A stretch of 64,000 nt of DNA from Molanna angustata (lineage: Eukaryota > Arthropoda > Insecta > Trichoptera > Molannidae). The translations under genes and the position numbers were made by a program. Below, piece after piece: positions 31,790 to 43,589 of this stretch (position 1 is its first letter; every line of letters starts with the position of its first letter). The notes under the pieces were generated by a model, which saw only the letters and a list, made by a program, of their open reading frames with translations, did no database searches and was not told the DNA's origin. Location: assembly GCA_963576475.1 (NCBI GenBank), contig OY754978.1:19413678-19477677 (forward strand), given 5' to 3'.

Positions 31790-32604
31790 ACACTAGTAGA
31801 GACAATTCATCTTTTTTACTCAATACCCAGCACAGATTTAGCATCATATGCTCTCTTTAATAAATAAAGTATGCTATATATAAGATGACATCAGCGTTAT
31901 TTCATTTTAAAATTCAAAATTTCAAGGGTGAATGTAAGTAAGTACTTTAGGTACCTACACATAAAAGAGGGTGTATATTATGAGATTGAGTATGGAGTGG
32001 ACGTCTGTCTGGATAAAAAAACTGGATATCGGTGAAAGTAGGTGTACCTATATATGCATTACCTCAAGCAGCAGTAGCGAGTATCAGCAATATACAAGAT
32101 GACTCTGCGATGTACTGACGGTGTAAACGCACTCCACGAGAACCCTTGAATGTTTTACCATTGAAAATATCCAAGTCCTCGTGCCGTGAGTACGAGTACC
32201 GTTGGAGCGGAAGGCACCCACCCCAGACATTCTCTCCCTAACTGATGCTGTTCACTGCTCACCCGTACTGGGAAGGCGACAGATAGGAATGAAGATTAAT
32301 ACACCAAATTATTTTACGAAAACAGTCTGCTTCCAGATTTATAAAAAAAAACTTAATCGCGCAGAGGTCAAAATTCGACCGTAATTCGTAAAAAAAATAT
32401 GTTTGAAACATCACTAGATCAGCAGGGCTACTCATGAATTTGATTAAAGTAAGATTAAGATCAGCATCAGACTTAAGTAATCTTTGAGGTTGAATTAATT
32501 GAAAAAAAAAATGATCCAGTACTGATTTATGCATTTTTAAGATAAAAGCAAGATAAGAACGTATTAAGAATGTGCCATTAGTAACCCCCCATATGTAAAA
32601 ATTG
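31790..32604. other. Unassigned sequence
   Basis: No gene or repeat was recognised. A locally GC-richer stretch at 32075-32290 has stops in all frames within 60 codons. Confidence 0.3.
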
Positions 32605-32790
32605 AATTGATAGGGATCTCATTAAAAAGGCATAATTGGTGAACGTTGCGCAAGCGCATAAAGTGATCACGTAAACCAGCCGATGACAGGTCGTAAGCCC
32701 TGTAGGTGCCTTGATTTCCCGGTTCTCCTACAATAAATATTCCAACTTCGTCTCTATTGAGATAATTAATAATCTGTTAAAAAATACCAT
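32605..32790 (-). mobile_element. MITE family B, copy 2
   Basis: Minus-strand copy: GGTGAACGTTGCGCAAGCGC, GTAAACCAGCCGATGAC, CGTAAGCCCTGTAGGTGCC, then the end TCTCTATTGAGATAATTAA and TCTGTTAAAAAATACC. The opposite terminal repeat is degraded. Confidence 0.7.
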
Positions 32791-33670
32791 TTGTATTGTT
32801 TCACTATGGATTATGTATTTTTATTTAACGTGTTCTTGTTCTGTATTTGAATTTAAAACAAGCACATTTGACATAACGTGTTGGACATTGGCAATATGAA
32901 AGAAAACAATCTATGGTTTGACGTGAAATATTTTTCATTTAATTTAATGTATTTGTAACATATATTCTGTATAAATTTTAGCTTTCTGCACTCCTCTGTA
33001 TAATCTTCAACTATGCCAAATTTCAGACACGAGCAGTTTAGAAAGAGGCCCGAAGTTTTCGCTTAACATATCAGTATATATTTACAAGTTGGTTGTAGTC
33101 ATCAAATCACTCTCGTTTTAAACTCTACTGTATATAGATACATTTTTTTCTTTGATCCCCATAATGCTTTTTCTCTTCTCACAGATTTATATAAAATAGC
33201 GAATAGGTTGTAGTCAACACTTAGCTCTACACTACAGTAAATAAACATCATTTTAGGTTGATAATCATGGCCGAATGCTTTATTCCGCAGTTATATTTCT
33301 ATGAATGTTGATAATATATATTTTTTCTTTTGAATGATTTACAGATAAATCAAAAAGAATATTTTTTTACTTTTTATTGGATTCAAATTATAATCAAGTA
33401 TTCAGACAATATATGTAATAAAAATAAGAGTCGCAAATGGCATAGAAATTTGGTTGAGTTTATTCATAATGAACGTGATAAATTATATTAATTGTGTTTT
33501 GATCTAAATAATATTCATAAAATAAATATTGCTTTTCTTGATTCCTTCACTAAAATTCATGCATAGACTATATTTTCATTTTGATTTTTTTCTACAGCTA
33601 CAGAAATTGTATGTGCAACTTTCCACATTATTTCATAAGTAGACAGGCACTATTTTGGTAAACAGATTTA
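32791..33670. other. Unassigned AT-rich sequence
   Basis: No recognisable gene or repeat. Confidence 0.35.
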
Positions 33671-33671
33671 T

Positions 33672-33840
33672 CAGGGTGGCAAGTCTGGTCCAACCGGTGA
33701 AATCAAAACCCCCATGATTACCCATATCATGGATATAATTATTATATTGAGTTCTATTATATCTTTAGATGTCATAGAACTCCATATGATAATTATATCC
33801 ATGATATTATGGGTAATCACGAGGGTTTTGATTTCGCCGT
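33672..33840. mobile_element. MITE family A, copy 2
   Basis: Left end CAGGGTGGCAAGTCTGG; interior AAATCAAAACCCCCATG and a palindromic centre; the right arm ends at TTTTGATTTCGCCG, where the last 30 bases of the family are missing. Confidence 0.65.
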
Positions 33841-33929
33841 ATGTACCTTCTAGTTTTAAAAGGATTAGTTATTGAACGAATAGTTGTCTGTAATATGATA
33901 TCATAATTTCAAAATTACTTTTTTTTAAC

Positions 33930-34410
33930 ATTGGATTTTTTCCCTGTCGAGAAAAATATCATTGACTCCAATCCAATGTTTGCGTATATGCAACTTTAAA
34001 AATATTCGATTTACATAATATGCATTTATACAAGCAAGTAAACAAGCAAAAAATGATCTTTAATATTGGTGCAGTTCAGGTGTGACATCTGTGCGAGAGC
34101 ATTGTCACCACATGTATAAGGGCTTTTTTTTTACAAAAAAAAACAATTTCTCAATAAGTGGCGTTACAAAAAGGTTTCTTCGTTACATCATAGATGGCGA
34201 TTGTATTTTTCAGCTTATTTTGAAACGATCAGTTTCTCATTATAAAATTATATAGAACTTCAAAACTGCATTGATAAGGGAACTCAATAAGCATAATTGG
34301 CGAAGGTTGCCCAAGCGCGTAAAGTGATCACGTAAACCAGACGATACCAGGCGACAGTTCGTAAGCGTAAGCCTTGAGTTCCTGGTTCTCCTATAATATT
34401 CTTTGTCTCA
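33930..34410 (-). mobile_element. MITE family B, copy 3, with outer-end sequence
   Basis: 34085-34410 follows family B reversed: CAATTTCTCAATAAGTGGCG, AGATGGCGATTG, GGGAACTCAATAAGC, GAAGGTTGCCCAAGCGCG, GTAAACCAGACGATACC, CCTGGTTCTCCTATAAT. The nearby ACATTGGATTTTTTCCC (33932-33948) and AATCCAATGTTTGCG are the outer-end motif also seen at 3585-3625 and 42480. Confidence 0.55.
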
Positions 34411-35490
34411 TTATTTTACAACATATTTTTACATTTGCAGTATAGTTATATCGCCAACGATTGGCGACAAAGCCAGCTAGTTTTTAGGTTGTTAGTATTT
34501 TTGAGAATATACATACTATGTCGTACAAAATTAATAAAACATTATATTAATTTTCTGTTTGTTTTCAAACTTTAAACGAGGTTCATTCTCTTACAGATTG
34601 CAAACTCAGTTATTTTTTGCTCAGACAACGTTGAACGCGAAATAGCGGGGCTTTCAAAGTTCTTTCAAATATAAACAGATTCCACTGTAATGAAATACTT
34701 TTACAAACTCGGATTTAATACAGCACCACGTAAATTTTCCAATTACACGATTTTTTATGTACAGTGATAAAAAATAAAAAGAAGCTTCTATTTCCTTCTT
34801 TTGTTTATTTATTGTTCATATATTTAAACAACTCATTTCCATTACATACATATGTACGAATCAAATTGTTATTAAATATGTGTCTGATGATATGCTAGGC
34901 TTTTATTCTATGCTATTAATATTTTGTATAAGATATACTATTTGATATTACATTGTAAGATTTTGTTAATGTGACATTATTATTTATTTATTATTTATTT
35001 ATTATTAAAAATAACAAAGAAAAATACACAATACAACAATATATACAATTTTTAAAAAGATACATTATAATTTTGTTTTTTTTTTATGACTCAACTTCAA
35101 AAAGAGTTTTCTCGTGCTTTGAAGTGAGTCACATTTCACAAATCTACAAACTATCTAATCTACTTATATACATACATCTTAATTTAGGCACTAATCTATT
35201 TACAATAACATACATATTTAGATACAAAAATACATAATATTATATATAAAGAGAGAAAAAAAATACAAAATTGGTCTGTAGAATAAATAAAAATACACAA
35301 ATTGAAAATAAACAATACACAATGAATACACAAGAAAAATGTTACTTCAAAAAGTAACATTTTAACATGTCTAAGTATCCTGTATTATGGAGTCTATGGA
35401 CGATAAATAACAATAAATAATATGTTGTGAAATATATAATTTATTGAAAGCTATGATTTTATCATTTCTGCCACCTGACTATTTACTTTT
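34411..35490. other. Unassigned AT-rich sequence
   Basis: No gene. TTATTTATTATTTATTTATT at 34978-34998 followed by A-rich DNA could be the reversed 3' end of a LINE, but no signature was found. Confidence 0.3.
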
Positions 35491-35492
35491 GT

Positions 35493-35720
<228 letters not shown>

Positions 35721-35881
35721 ACTACTTTCACATTTTTATATTGTCTTCTTTTGATATTAGGTATAATACGTAGGAGGTACATGTCATATTTGAATTTTTA
35801 CTTTTAATAATTGTATGCATGTACTGTGCTGTCCTTTGTTAAATAAAATAAATAACTATAAAAGCCGCTTGGTAATGAAAT

Positions 35882-35990
35882 GTATTCTTCTTCATCCTTT
35901 GTTGATAGATCTATGATCTGTTTCTACAGGTCCTGGAACGAGGATTTCCAGCTCTCCTTCCATCTCATTGAAGGTCTTCCCGATGAAGTG
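35882..35990 (-). repeat. LINE 3' end fragment (same element as 36270-37050)
   Basis: GATCTATGATCTGTTTCTAC, AGGTCCTGGAACGAGG and CCAGCTCTCCTTCCATCTC repeat the 3' end of the element at 36280-36360 with a few changes. It is a second, shorter insertion of the same family. Confidence 0.65.
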
Positions 35991-36269
35991 TGTGGGTACA
36001 AATTTTATTATACCTATGATTTTCTGGTATTTCTAAAGAATGATATAAAAAATAAAATGTTTGTAAAATGATTGACAACTTATGTATTAAGGTTTTTTGG
36101 CATATCTATTTCTGAATAATTTCTATCCATGATGAATAAAATTAATTATGTACGTCGTAAAAACAATATTGAGGCTTAATTTTTTATGTCATATAAATCA
36201 AACATTGAAAAAAATGAGTTCTATTGTTATGAATGTGATATTTTTTATCAACACCGGTCTTATAAGTTC

Positions 36270-37050
36270 TTCTTCTTCCTCTTTTTTAGATCTATGATCT
36301 GTTTTTACAGGTCCTAGGACGAGGATGTCCAGCTCTCCCTCCATCTCTTTGATTGTCTTCCCGGTAGTCGGCGTCCCTCTGGTATTTCGCGCATTACAAT
36401 CTATTCTGGGTTCATCCTTTTAACATGATCTCTCCAGTGTTGTCTTCTTTGCCTGCTCCACCTAACAATATACTCCACATTGCAGGTTCTGCGGATCTCC
36501 TCGTTGGGGATTCTGTCTCTGATGGTTCTGTCCAAGATAGGTCTTAGTGTTTTCATCTCTGTTGTTCTGAGTAGCTGTTTTGTTCTCACCGTGTCTGCCC
36601 TTGCTTCAACTCCATAAGTCATTATGGGTCTGATGCAGTTTTTATATATTCGGACCTTACTCTCAACTAGCATATATTTATTGGCCCAAACAATGTCCTT
36701 GACTTCTTTATAGAGATAATTGCAGCGTTATTGGTCTGTTCTTTGACATTACAACTAGATATCTCCACACCTAGGTATTTACATAAAAGTTATAACCTGT
36801 TCTATTGGTTTATCGTCTACAACCAACGTGCATCTCAGATTCTGTCTTGATATTGTGAGACATTTAGTTTTATCGATCGATATTGTCATATTATATCTCT
36901 TAGCTGCAAGATGGAACTTGTATAACATTCTTTGTAGATTGTTTTCACTTTCTGCTAGTATTGTTGCATCGTCAGCATAGCATAACACGTTGATGACTTT
37001 ATCACCAATTTTATACCCGAGGTCAAGAGACGTAATTTTTTCTATTATTT
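36270..37050 (-). pseudogene. Non-LTR reverse transcriptase remnant with YADD catalytic block
   Basis: The minus strand starts near 37050 with LDLGYKIGDKVINVLCYADD, then ATILAESENNLQRMLYKF and TISIDKTKCLTISRQ (36988-36779). The F/Y-A-D-D box holds the two catalytic aspartates. After a gap with stops it continues KVRIYKNCIRPIMTYGVEAR, LRTTEMKTLRPI, NVEYIVRWSRQRRQHWRDHV and KRMNPE (to 36401), the thumb and post-thumb region of RTE-type proteins. The 3'-UTR reaches an AAGAAGAAGAA tail at 36268-36280. This is the only YADD motif I found in the window. Frameshifts and stops make it inactive. Confidence 0.8.
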
Positions 37051-37595
37051 TCTTATAAGTTAACTAAGTAATACACCACTGTCAGAGAAATGTTTTTAGT
37101 GATTCTGGAATGTCTCTTTTTATTCATAAAATAAAATATAAAACAAAAACTGGAAGATATAGTTTAATGTGTCTATTGTATGATAAAATGTAATGTACCT
37201 TTGAATAAAAGTTTAGTATCGGGTGTAAGACGGACGTTGTACTCAGAATGAGATGAAGAAATGATATTATTCAGTATGATGGAAAATTCCCCGAAAAATC
37301 CTTGTGTATATAAAAATGATAAAAAAAGCTGCGGGCGAACCCTTTTCTTGTACATTTTTTAAGGGAATCGTGATTTCACATTTGTTTGCTCGATACACAT
37401 ATCTCCGGGCGTGATATTTATCTTTGAATATTTGTTTGGTTACTTTATGCAGGGTGGCCCAAAAAAATGTACACACACGTTCGTTTGCTTGATTTTTCAG
37501 CAGAAAAATATTTTGCCAAGTATGTTTTTGTGAACTGTTTATTTTATATTATTTTTCAACATGATTCTTAGGAGACACCAGTTATGAAGATTTTG
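37051..37595. other. Unassigned sequence
   Basis: No gene or repeat family was recognised. Short minus-strand frames at 37173-37476 show no known likeness. Confidence 0.3.
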
Positions 37596-37599
37596 GTAA

Positions 37600-38150
37600 A
37601 TATTTTCTTTTTATGAAAAATGATAAATGCATAAGATTACACAAAACACTGATTGTGAATTGTCAAGTTGTAGAATTGTCAACGTGTTCTCAAGACAATA
37701 TCTATACTTTAATAATAACAAACAACATTACAGTAAAAAAAAACACAAAAGTGGTCGTTCAAATTGGTCCTTCCTATGCTCCAATACTTATCTATTTATA
37801 GTGCAATGTAAAAACGAGCATTTTAAAAATAAACAAAATTTAAGAATCGTGTGAGATTTGTTAATTATAATATAAGCCACACCTCAATAAATACTTCTTG
37901 ACCAGTCTTTTTATAATATTTTCGATTTTGCATTTCCTTATACATAGATGCCAGCATCACATTTAGCAATTTTAAGGTGCATTATATATTCCAAAGAAGA
38001 GCACTAAGAAGCGTTGGGATAAATTTCCAGTCTTTTCAAGAAAATATTATTTCGGATCTTCAATAATCGGGTTGAAAGAAGGCCGGACCACACAATTCAA
38101 ATGAGCGTTTCACGGTTGGGTTACTGTGTAAATAAAGGAGTTTTTAAAGG
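37600..38150 (-). pseudogene. Jockey-like LINE J2, 3'-UTR and decayed coding end
   Basis: 37985-38150 resembles the J2 coding end at 54885-55050: CCAAAGAAGAGCACTAAGAAGCG corresponds to CCGAAGAAGCGCACTACGTAGCG, followed by GTTGGG and similar downstream order. 37680-37985 corresponds to the untranslated sequence at 25725-26350. Too decayed for a readable protein. Confidence 0.5.
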
Positions 38151-38439
38151 GATTAAGTAAAAACAAACAGGCATTCATTCTGTATATTTTGAACACGAAT
38201 TATATATTATGTCCTATTATGATTCTTTTAAGAGTACGAAACCGTCTAAATCAACGGGCGTCCGTGGATAAAACAATTTTTTATCTGCGTGGTGTGACGT
38301 AATGAGTTCCATATAAATAAAGTCAACTTTTTGACATTTCTCATATCGAAATTCAGACGGATAAATTTAGACGAATCAGATTAGGACATATTCTGTATGT
38401 CAACGAAATATTGATAAATAACGTAATATTATTTTTTGA

Positions 38440-38690
38440 CAAACTTTTCTACATCTCAATAAAGACGAAGTTGAAATATTATAGAAGAAGCAGGAACTAA
38501 AAGCACCTACAGGGCTTACGACCTGTCATCGGCTGGTTCACATAAGTTCTATATATTTGAATAAAGAGTAACTAATCACCTGAAAATAGGACATTATTAC
38601 TATTGCCATCTATGAAGTAATGAAGAAACCTTTTTATAACGTCATCTATTGAGGGATTGGTTTATTTGCCAACAATGAAAGCAACATTAA
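38440..38690 (+). mobile_element. MITE family B, copy 4
   Basis: CTCAATAAAGACGAAGTTG, GCACCTACAGGGCTTACG, CTGTCATCGGCTGG, then TTGCCATCTATGAAG and CATCTATTGAGGGATTGG. The central GCGCTTGCGCAACG part is deleted. Confidence 0.65.
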
Positions 38691-38699
38691 AGTGCTTTA

Positions 38700-39240
38700 A
38701 ACCAAAGTATTGCGAAGGACAGCAGTCTTAAACGCACTGAGATGTCGAGTGTATTGGAGAATGCATTCTGCAATGTAGGTATCGGTAATGTTTTTGAATA
38801 AAAATAGATGTCATTAGCGCTGACTTTCAAAATCTTCATCTCTCCTTTTTAATTTGTACTTTTAATATGTACAGTTTTTTTTTTATATTTAAGTATGTTT
38901 AAATTTTATGGGACACTCTGTACTTATATTTCCATTTATCTATCTATCTATGTATCCATATACAATAACACATTTTATATAATATTTGTGTCCCTAAAAT
39001 ATATTTCAATTACCTGCTCTCAAAAAAAGGGTAAATTTAGGGTCTAGCTATCACTCTAAATATCGAGAAACCAGAGAAAAATTATGTTTTTATATTATCT
39101 GTGGAACTGGGGATATATATCAATCATCTGAATATTTTATGTAACTATACACATTTTTTACACTAAAAAAACACAAGTTTATGTTTATGCAAAGTTGTAT
39201 TGCACTGGTTTTTTTTGGATACCTGCAACTTTATATACCA
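38700..39240. other. Unassigned AT-rich sequence
   Basis: Contains a short ATCT repeat at 38935-38955. Otherwise nothing recognisable. Confidence 0.35.
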
Positions 39241-39246
39241 CCCCTG

Positions 39247-39508
39247 AAAGCAAGTCTGGTCAAATGGAGAAATCGAAACCCTCACAATTATCCATATCAT
39301 GGATATATGTAATAATCACATGGAGTTCTATAATATCCAAACATATTGTAAATCTCCATATATTATGATAATTAGGTATATCCATGATATGGGTAGTCAT
39401 CAGGGTTTTAACTACCCATATCATGGATATAATTATGGAAAATTATATCCATGATATGGGTAATCGTGAGGTTTTTGATTTCACCGTTTGACGGGACTTG
39501 CCCCCCTG
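39247..39508. mobile_element. MITE family A, copy 3, with an internal inverted duplication
   Basis: Left end GCAAGTCTGGTCAAATGG; right end GACGGGACTTGCCCCCCTG. Longer than the other copies (about 262 versus 184 bp), because the central ATATCCATGATATGGG block and its inverse are present twice in the right half. Confidence 0.65.
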
Positions 39509-40004
39509 ATGTGAAATTAATTCATGATTTTTATTTCAAAAGTAATGTATGACAAATAGAAGAACGACAAAGTAAATGAAATGATTAAAATAAGACGTAG
39601 CTTCATAAAACACTAAAACAATCGACGAATTATAAATTCCTTTAAGATCTTCAAAATATACCGGTGTTTCGGTATAAAATATAATTGTCACAGCCCTGCT
39701 ACTTGTCGGTTTGTCATTCTGTTTGTGCAAGTTGACGGTCGCCCCGACATTGAGTAATTGCTCTCTGGGGCTAATTTATCTTAGACAACCCTTACAAGGA
39801 AACTAACTTATTAATAGAAAATAATTTCGTTGTTAGCTCCCCTGTATAGTAACGACGAAATCAAATTTATTAAACCCGCTAAGATTGTTGTTACGATAAA
39901 TAATAGAATGATTATAGAACAGCAAAAATATATAGAAGACTTGTTGCCTCTAAATTATTCTAAAAATATCTACCTTCATAGAAAAGATATTATAGAAGAA
40001 CCTG

Positions 40005-40100
40005 GACCTGTCATCGGTTGGTTTACGAGATCACTTTATACACTTGCGCAACCTTCACCAATTATGACATCTTATTGAGTTCCCTTATAAATGTAATTTT
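40005..40100 (+). mobile_element. MITE family B, fragment
   Basis: CCTGTCATCGGTTGGTTTACG, ACTTGCGCAACCTTCACC and TATTGAGTTCCCTTAT match the central part of family B. Confidence 0.6.
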
Positions 40101-40710
40101 TTTAAAAGTTTTGTATATTTTAATAATGTGAAAAAAATAATATAAAGTAGGTAGGTACTTAGATTGATTACCGGATATATTTTTTCCTTCTACCTAAAAG
40201 CTATTTAACAGTTACATATACAAATCTATCTGTTATAACTCGTTATTTTTTGTGGGTTATTTTCATTAAATAATTATATTATTTTCTTTTAATAGATTGA
40301 ATTTCTCTGAGCATGAAATACATTTACTATTTTTTTAAACACAAAAACTGTAGGAACTATTCAGTAAAATTTGTTATATATAAAATTCATAAAGAAAATT
40401 TAAATATTTGAACTTATTTGTTGAAACATTCATTTTGTTTTTTTTTAAACGAACGACTAAAAATTCTAATACATTCCCAATATCAGCCAAACGGTCGAAG
40501 CAGGATTCGAACCCTATCCACTGGATTGGAAACTGAGCTTCTCAATCATCTAAATTCATTTGTTTTTCTTTTATTATATTTTATTTCGATTATTACTTAC
40601 TTCGAATCTTGTTTGTTTGTCAAAAATGCATGAAATAAAATCTTTGCTAAGAGGTTATGTTTCTCAATTTTTTACACTAGAAAAAATTAATAAACACACT
40701 CTTGATTACA
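40101..40710. other. Unassigned, with a tRNA-like remnant
   Basis: At 40493-40545 the minus strand reads AAACTCAGTTTCC-like sequence followed by GGGTTCGAATCCTGC, a T-arm and B box. No head was recognised, so this is at most a decayed SINE. The remainder is featureless. Confidence 0.3.
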
Positions 40711-40716
40711 CATTAA

Positions 40717-41818
40717 ATGATGAACACATACATAGTTAAGACATCTTTGTGTCGGGATTTGGGATTATTCTTGGACAGCAAATTAAATTACAGACAACAT
40801 ATTATAGATAAAATTACAACAGCAGGTTATAAAAAAATAGGTTTTATTTTTAGGATAAGTAAAGATTTCAAAAATCCACAAACATTTAAAATATTATTTA
40901 AATCACTAGTCAGAAGTACACTGGAGTTTGGCTCTGTTATTTGGAACCCGCAATATCGAGTGCACATTAATAATATAGAAAAAAATACAGCGTAAATATT
41001 TGAAGAGATTGGCATATCGAAGTATTGTTGCACCTATTCCACCGTCACTAGAATCAAGAATCACGTAAATGCCAAGATATACAATTTCTGTACAACATAC
41101 CTATTGAACAATATTAGTGCCCGGAACTTTTATCGAGTATTGACTTTAACGTTCCAAAATTCTGAATTGGAGACCCTATCATAATAGAAGGGGTGTAGGG
41201 AGACCACAGAGGAGATGGACTGATGACATTGTCGAACTGGTGGGACATGGGTGGAAACAGAGCGCCCAGGACAGAGAGAAGTGGAAAACTCAGGAAGAGG
41301 CCTTTATCCAGCAGTGGAGTGAAAGGGGCTGAAAGAAGAAGAAGAAGAAGACTTTAACGTACCATTGAGACGCTCCAGACATACAACTCTCTTCCGACCT
41401 AAATTATACAAAACTAATGCCGCGAAAACCACTCAACTATAAACAGAATTATAAACACATACATAAAATATGAGAAGTCCCTTGACATAGACCTATTCAG
41501 TGACACAAAACATAAACTCGCTCAAAAATTAAAAACAGGAATTTCATAAGATTATCACTTACGCACAACACGCATGCACATACACATATACACTTACACA
41601 CACACACACCTTGACACATACACACCCTCACACACACATATGATTTTGTATCTTAAATATATGACTGTATTTTGTAATAAATTATGATAGTATTGTAAGC
41701 TAATAATTGATGTATGGAGATGATAACTGTTATATTTGATATTTTCATACATATATACTATTCTTTGTACATTGTAAGCTTCAATTTGAAAAAATAAAAA
41801 AATAAAATCAAATAAAAT
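40717..41818 (+). pseudogene. Jockey-like LINE C-terminal part, split by an RTE fragment
   Basis: 40717-41000 reads TSLCRDLGLFLDSKLNYRQH, then KITTAGYKKIGFIFRISKDF, FKILFKSLVRSTLEFGSVIW and NPQYRVHINNIEK. D-L-G-(V/L)-x-L-D-x-K-L-x-F/Y-x-x-H and (L/F)-V-R-S-x-L-E-(Y/F)-x-S-(V/I)-(I/V)-W-(N/S)-P are the classic jockey-type region after the reverse transcriptase palm. After the insertion the protein resumes at about 41350 (FNVPLRRSRHTTLFRPKLY) and ends KYEKSLDIDLFSDTKHKLAQ before a TAA near 41547. A CA-rich run (41570-41640) and 3'-UTR follow, ending in AATAAAAAAATAAAAT at about 41790-41818. Frameshifts are present. Confidence 0.75.
41142..41364 (+). mobile_element. RTE-type LINE tail nested in the jockey-like LINE, with 15-bp target duplication
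   Basis: The element is 41157-41349. It reads LNWRPYHNRRGVGRPQRRWT, then DDIVELVGHGWKQSAQDREK and WKTQEEAFIQQWSERG, with TGA at 41330-41332 and a short (GAA)n tail. The flanks GACTTTAACGTTCCA (41142-41156) and GACTTTAACGTACCA (41350-41364) are the target duplication with one mismatch. The jockey frame FNVP continues across the repaired site, which confirms the insertion. The 58-codon frame is open, so the event is relatively recent. Confidence 0.85.
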
Positions 41819-41819
41819 A

Positions 41820-42480
41820 CTTAACACAATTCAGATCTCTTTGGAGCGTGTTATGATTCTCGAGTAGCAGCAGCCAGCGAAAAATATACAATTTTTGACC
41901 TATGACTGTTAGTAAATAGCTTCTCAAAGCATTCATCAAATAAACGCCTTGAGTTTTGGTAACGCCCTCAAGATACATCGCTTGTTTTGCAAACACCTCG
42001 TATAATTTCGACTGTCACGATTCTCAGATTATGAAGACCCTCTATGAACGTTTTATGTAACTTTTATTGGATTTTTGAATTAAAAACTACAGTTGGTCGG
42101 CAAGGCGGCGGTTAAAAACTGTAACCTGTCATTATTTTTTTAATATGTTTCAATCCAACGCGCATGTATTGTAACCACCTCGTAAATATGACAAATAAAA
42201 AAAAGCTATTCATGCACGTGTTTCTCGTTAATTTCAATATCAGCTTCGTTATGATTGTGAATAGGAGACGTATGAAATAAAATTGAAACAGCTGAAACTT
42301 GAAAATTGTAAAACGGAATAAAACACGGAACTCCAACTCTTTAGTGATTATTTTTAATTCAGTTATCGCAATATTTCAAGGCCTATTTAAGATCATTTAG
42401 TATTTTAGATATTCAAAATACATATATTTTTATTTAAACCGAATATTTTTATGGTTACATATACATAGGTACGAAAACAT
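41820..42480. other. Unassigned sequence
   Basis: No gene or repeat family was recognised. Confidence 0.35.
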
Positions 42481-42920
42481 TGGATTTTATTTACCTGTCG
42501 GGAGTTAATGGATGTTTTTATGATGTCCCAATAGAGACGATGATGGAATGTTATTGAAGAATCAGAAATGCAAGGAACCTACAAGGCTTACGATCTGTCC
42601 TCGGCTCGTTTACGTGATCGCTTGCGCAACGTTATCAATTATTTCTATCAATCCAATATTTTTGAAAGTTCTATATATTTTAATCATGAAAATCTGTTAG
42701 TTTTAAAATAAGCTGAATAATCACCATCTATTGAAGTGAGGAAGAAACCTTTTTGTAACGCCAACAATTGAGAAATTGGTTTGTAAACAATGAAAACAGC
42801 AGTTCTTATATGTAAATGAGGTGACAATGTTTGATGACAAGTCGTAAGCCCTACTCATATAGGTGCCTTGAGTTCCTGGTTCTCCTATAATATTCCATCT
42901 TCATCTTTTTAATTAAATAT
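42481..42920. mobile_element. MITE family B, copy with both inverted ends
   Basis: The left end has ACATTGGATTTTATTTACC, then CCAATAGAGACGATGATGG and GAACCTACAAGGCTTACG. The right end has the inverse CAAGTCGTAAGCCCTAC, TAGGTGCCTTGAGTTCC, GTTCTCCTATAATATTCC and ATCTTCATC. The arms are about 70-90 bp. The centre holds CATCTATTGAAGTGAGG and GTAACGCCAACAATTG. No protein. This copy shows that family B is a foldback element of about 390-440 bp. Confidence 0.65.
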
Positions 42921-42924
42921 TTTC

Positions 42925-43585
42925 TTAAAAAAAATACTAAAGCAGGTGAGATTTTTAAAGCCTTAAACAGTTATAATTATTTTGTTGTGTTTTTTAGTAA
43001 TGAAGATACTAGAATGTTTTCCAATGTCAGAATAGATTTTGATGTCGTAAAAAACAAACAATAAATAAAGTAATCTATTTAAATTGGTTATCAAAGTACA
43101 CTTAATATACAAGAAATAACTATTTAATTGTATTTTGGTGGATGTGTATAAATCGTATAAGGAATTTAATTTTATTACGTGATGTATCTTAATAGTACTA
43201 CCTACCTCATTGTAAATAGCTGGGATTCTAAAATTAATATGTAAAATTTATATTTATGTTCCAACAGCCTAGTGTATTATCACGATTAAACGCTTCATTT
43301 AAAACAAAATACGTCGAGATCAAAGAGTGGTGAATTATTCACACTAGATTTAGTATGTTGAAACAGATTACACGTTGATCAGTTCTCTCACACCCGACAT
43401 ACAAAGTTTGCAAGATTATTCTGCCGTAGCACGAACAAAAAAATACTAACTACACATTACTTCATGACTCACGCGATACACGAAGGTGCATTTTGCACAT
43501 TATTGTATTGGGCTTTTAGCTTTTTTAAGTAAAAATGTTGGTTTATTTTCAGTCGTTTATCGCAATGTTAATCTTTATGCATTTA
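42925..43585. other. Unassigned AT-rich sequence
   Basis: No recognisable feature. Confidence 0.35.
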
Positions 43586-43589
43586 ATAG

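Noticed and set aside
41570..41645. CRISPR-like or structured array in the CA-rich stretch
   Set aside because: It is a degenerate (CA)n simple repeat in the 3' region of a LINE.
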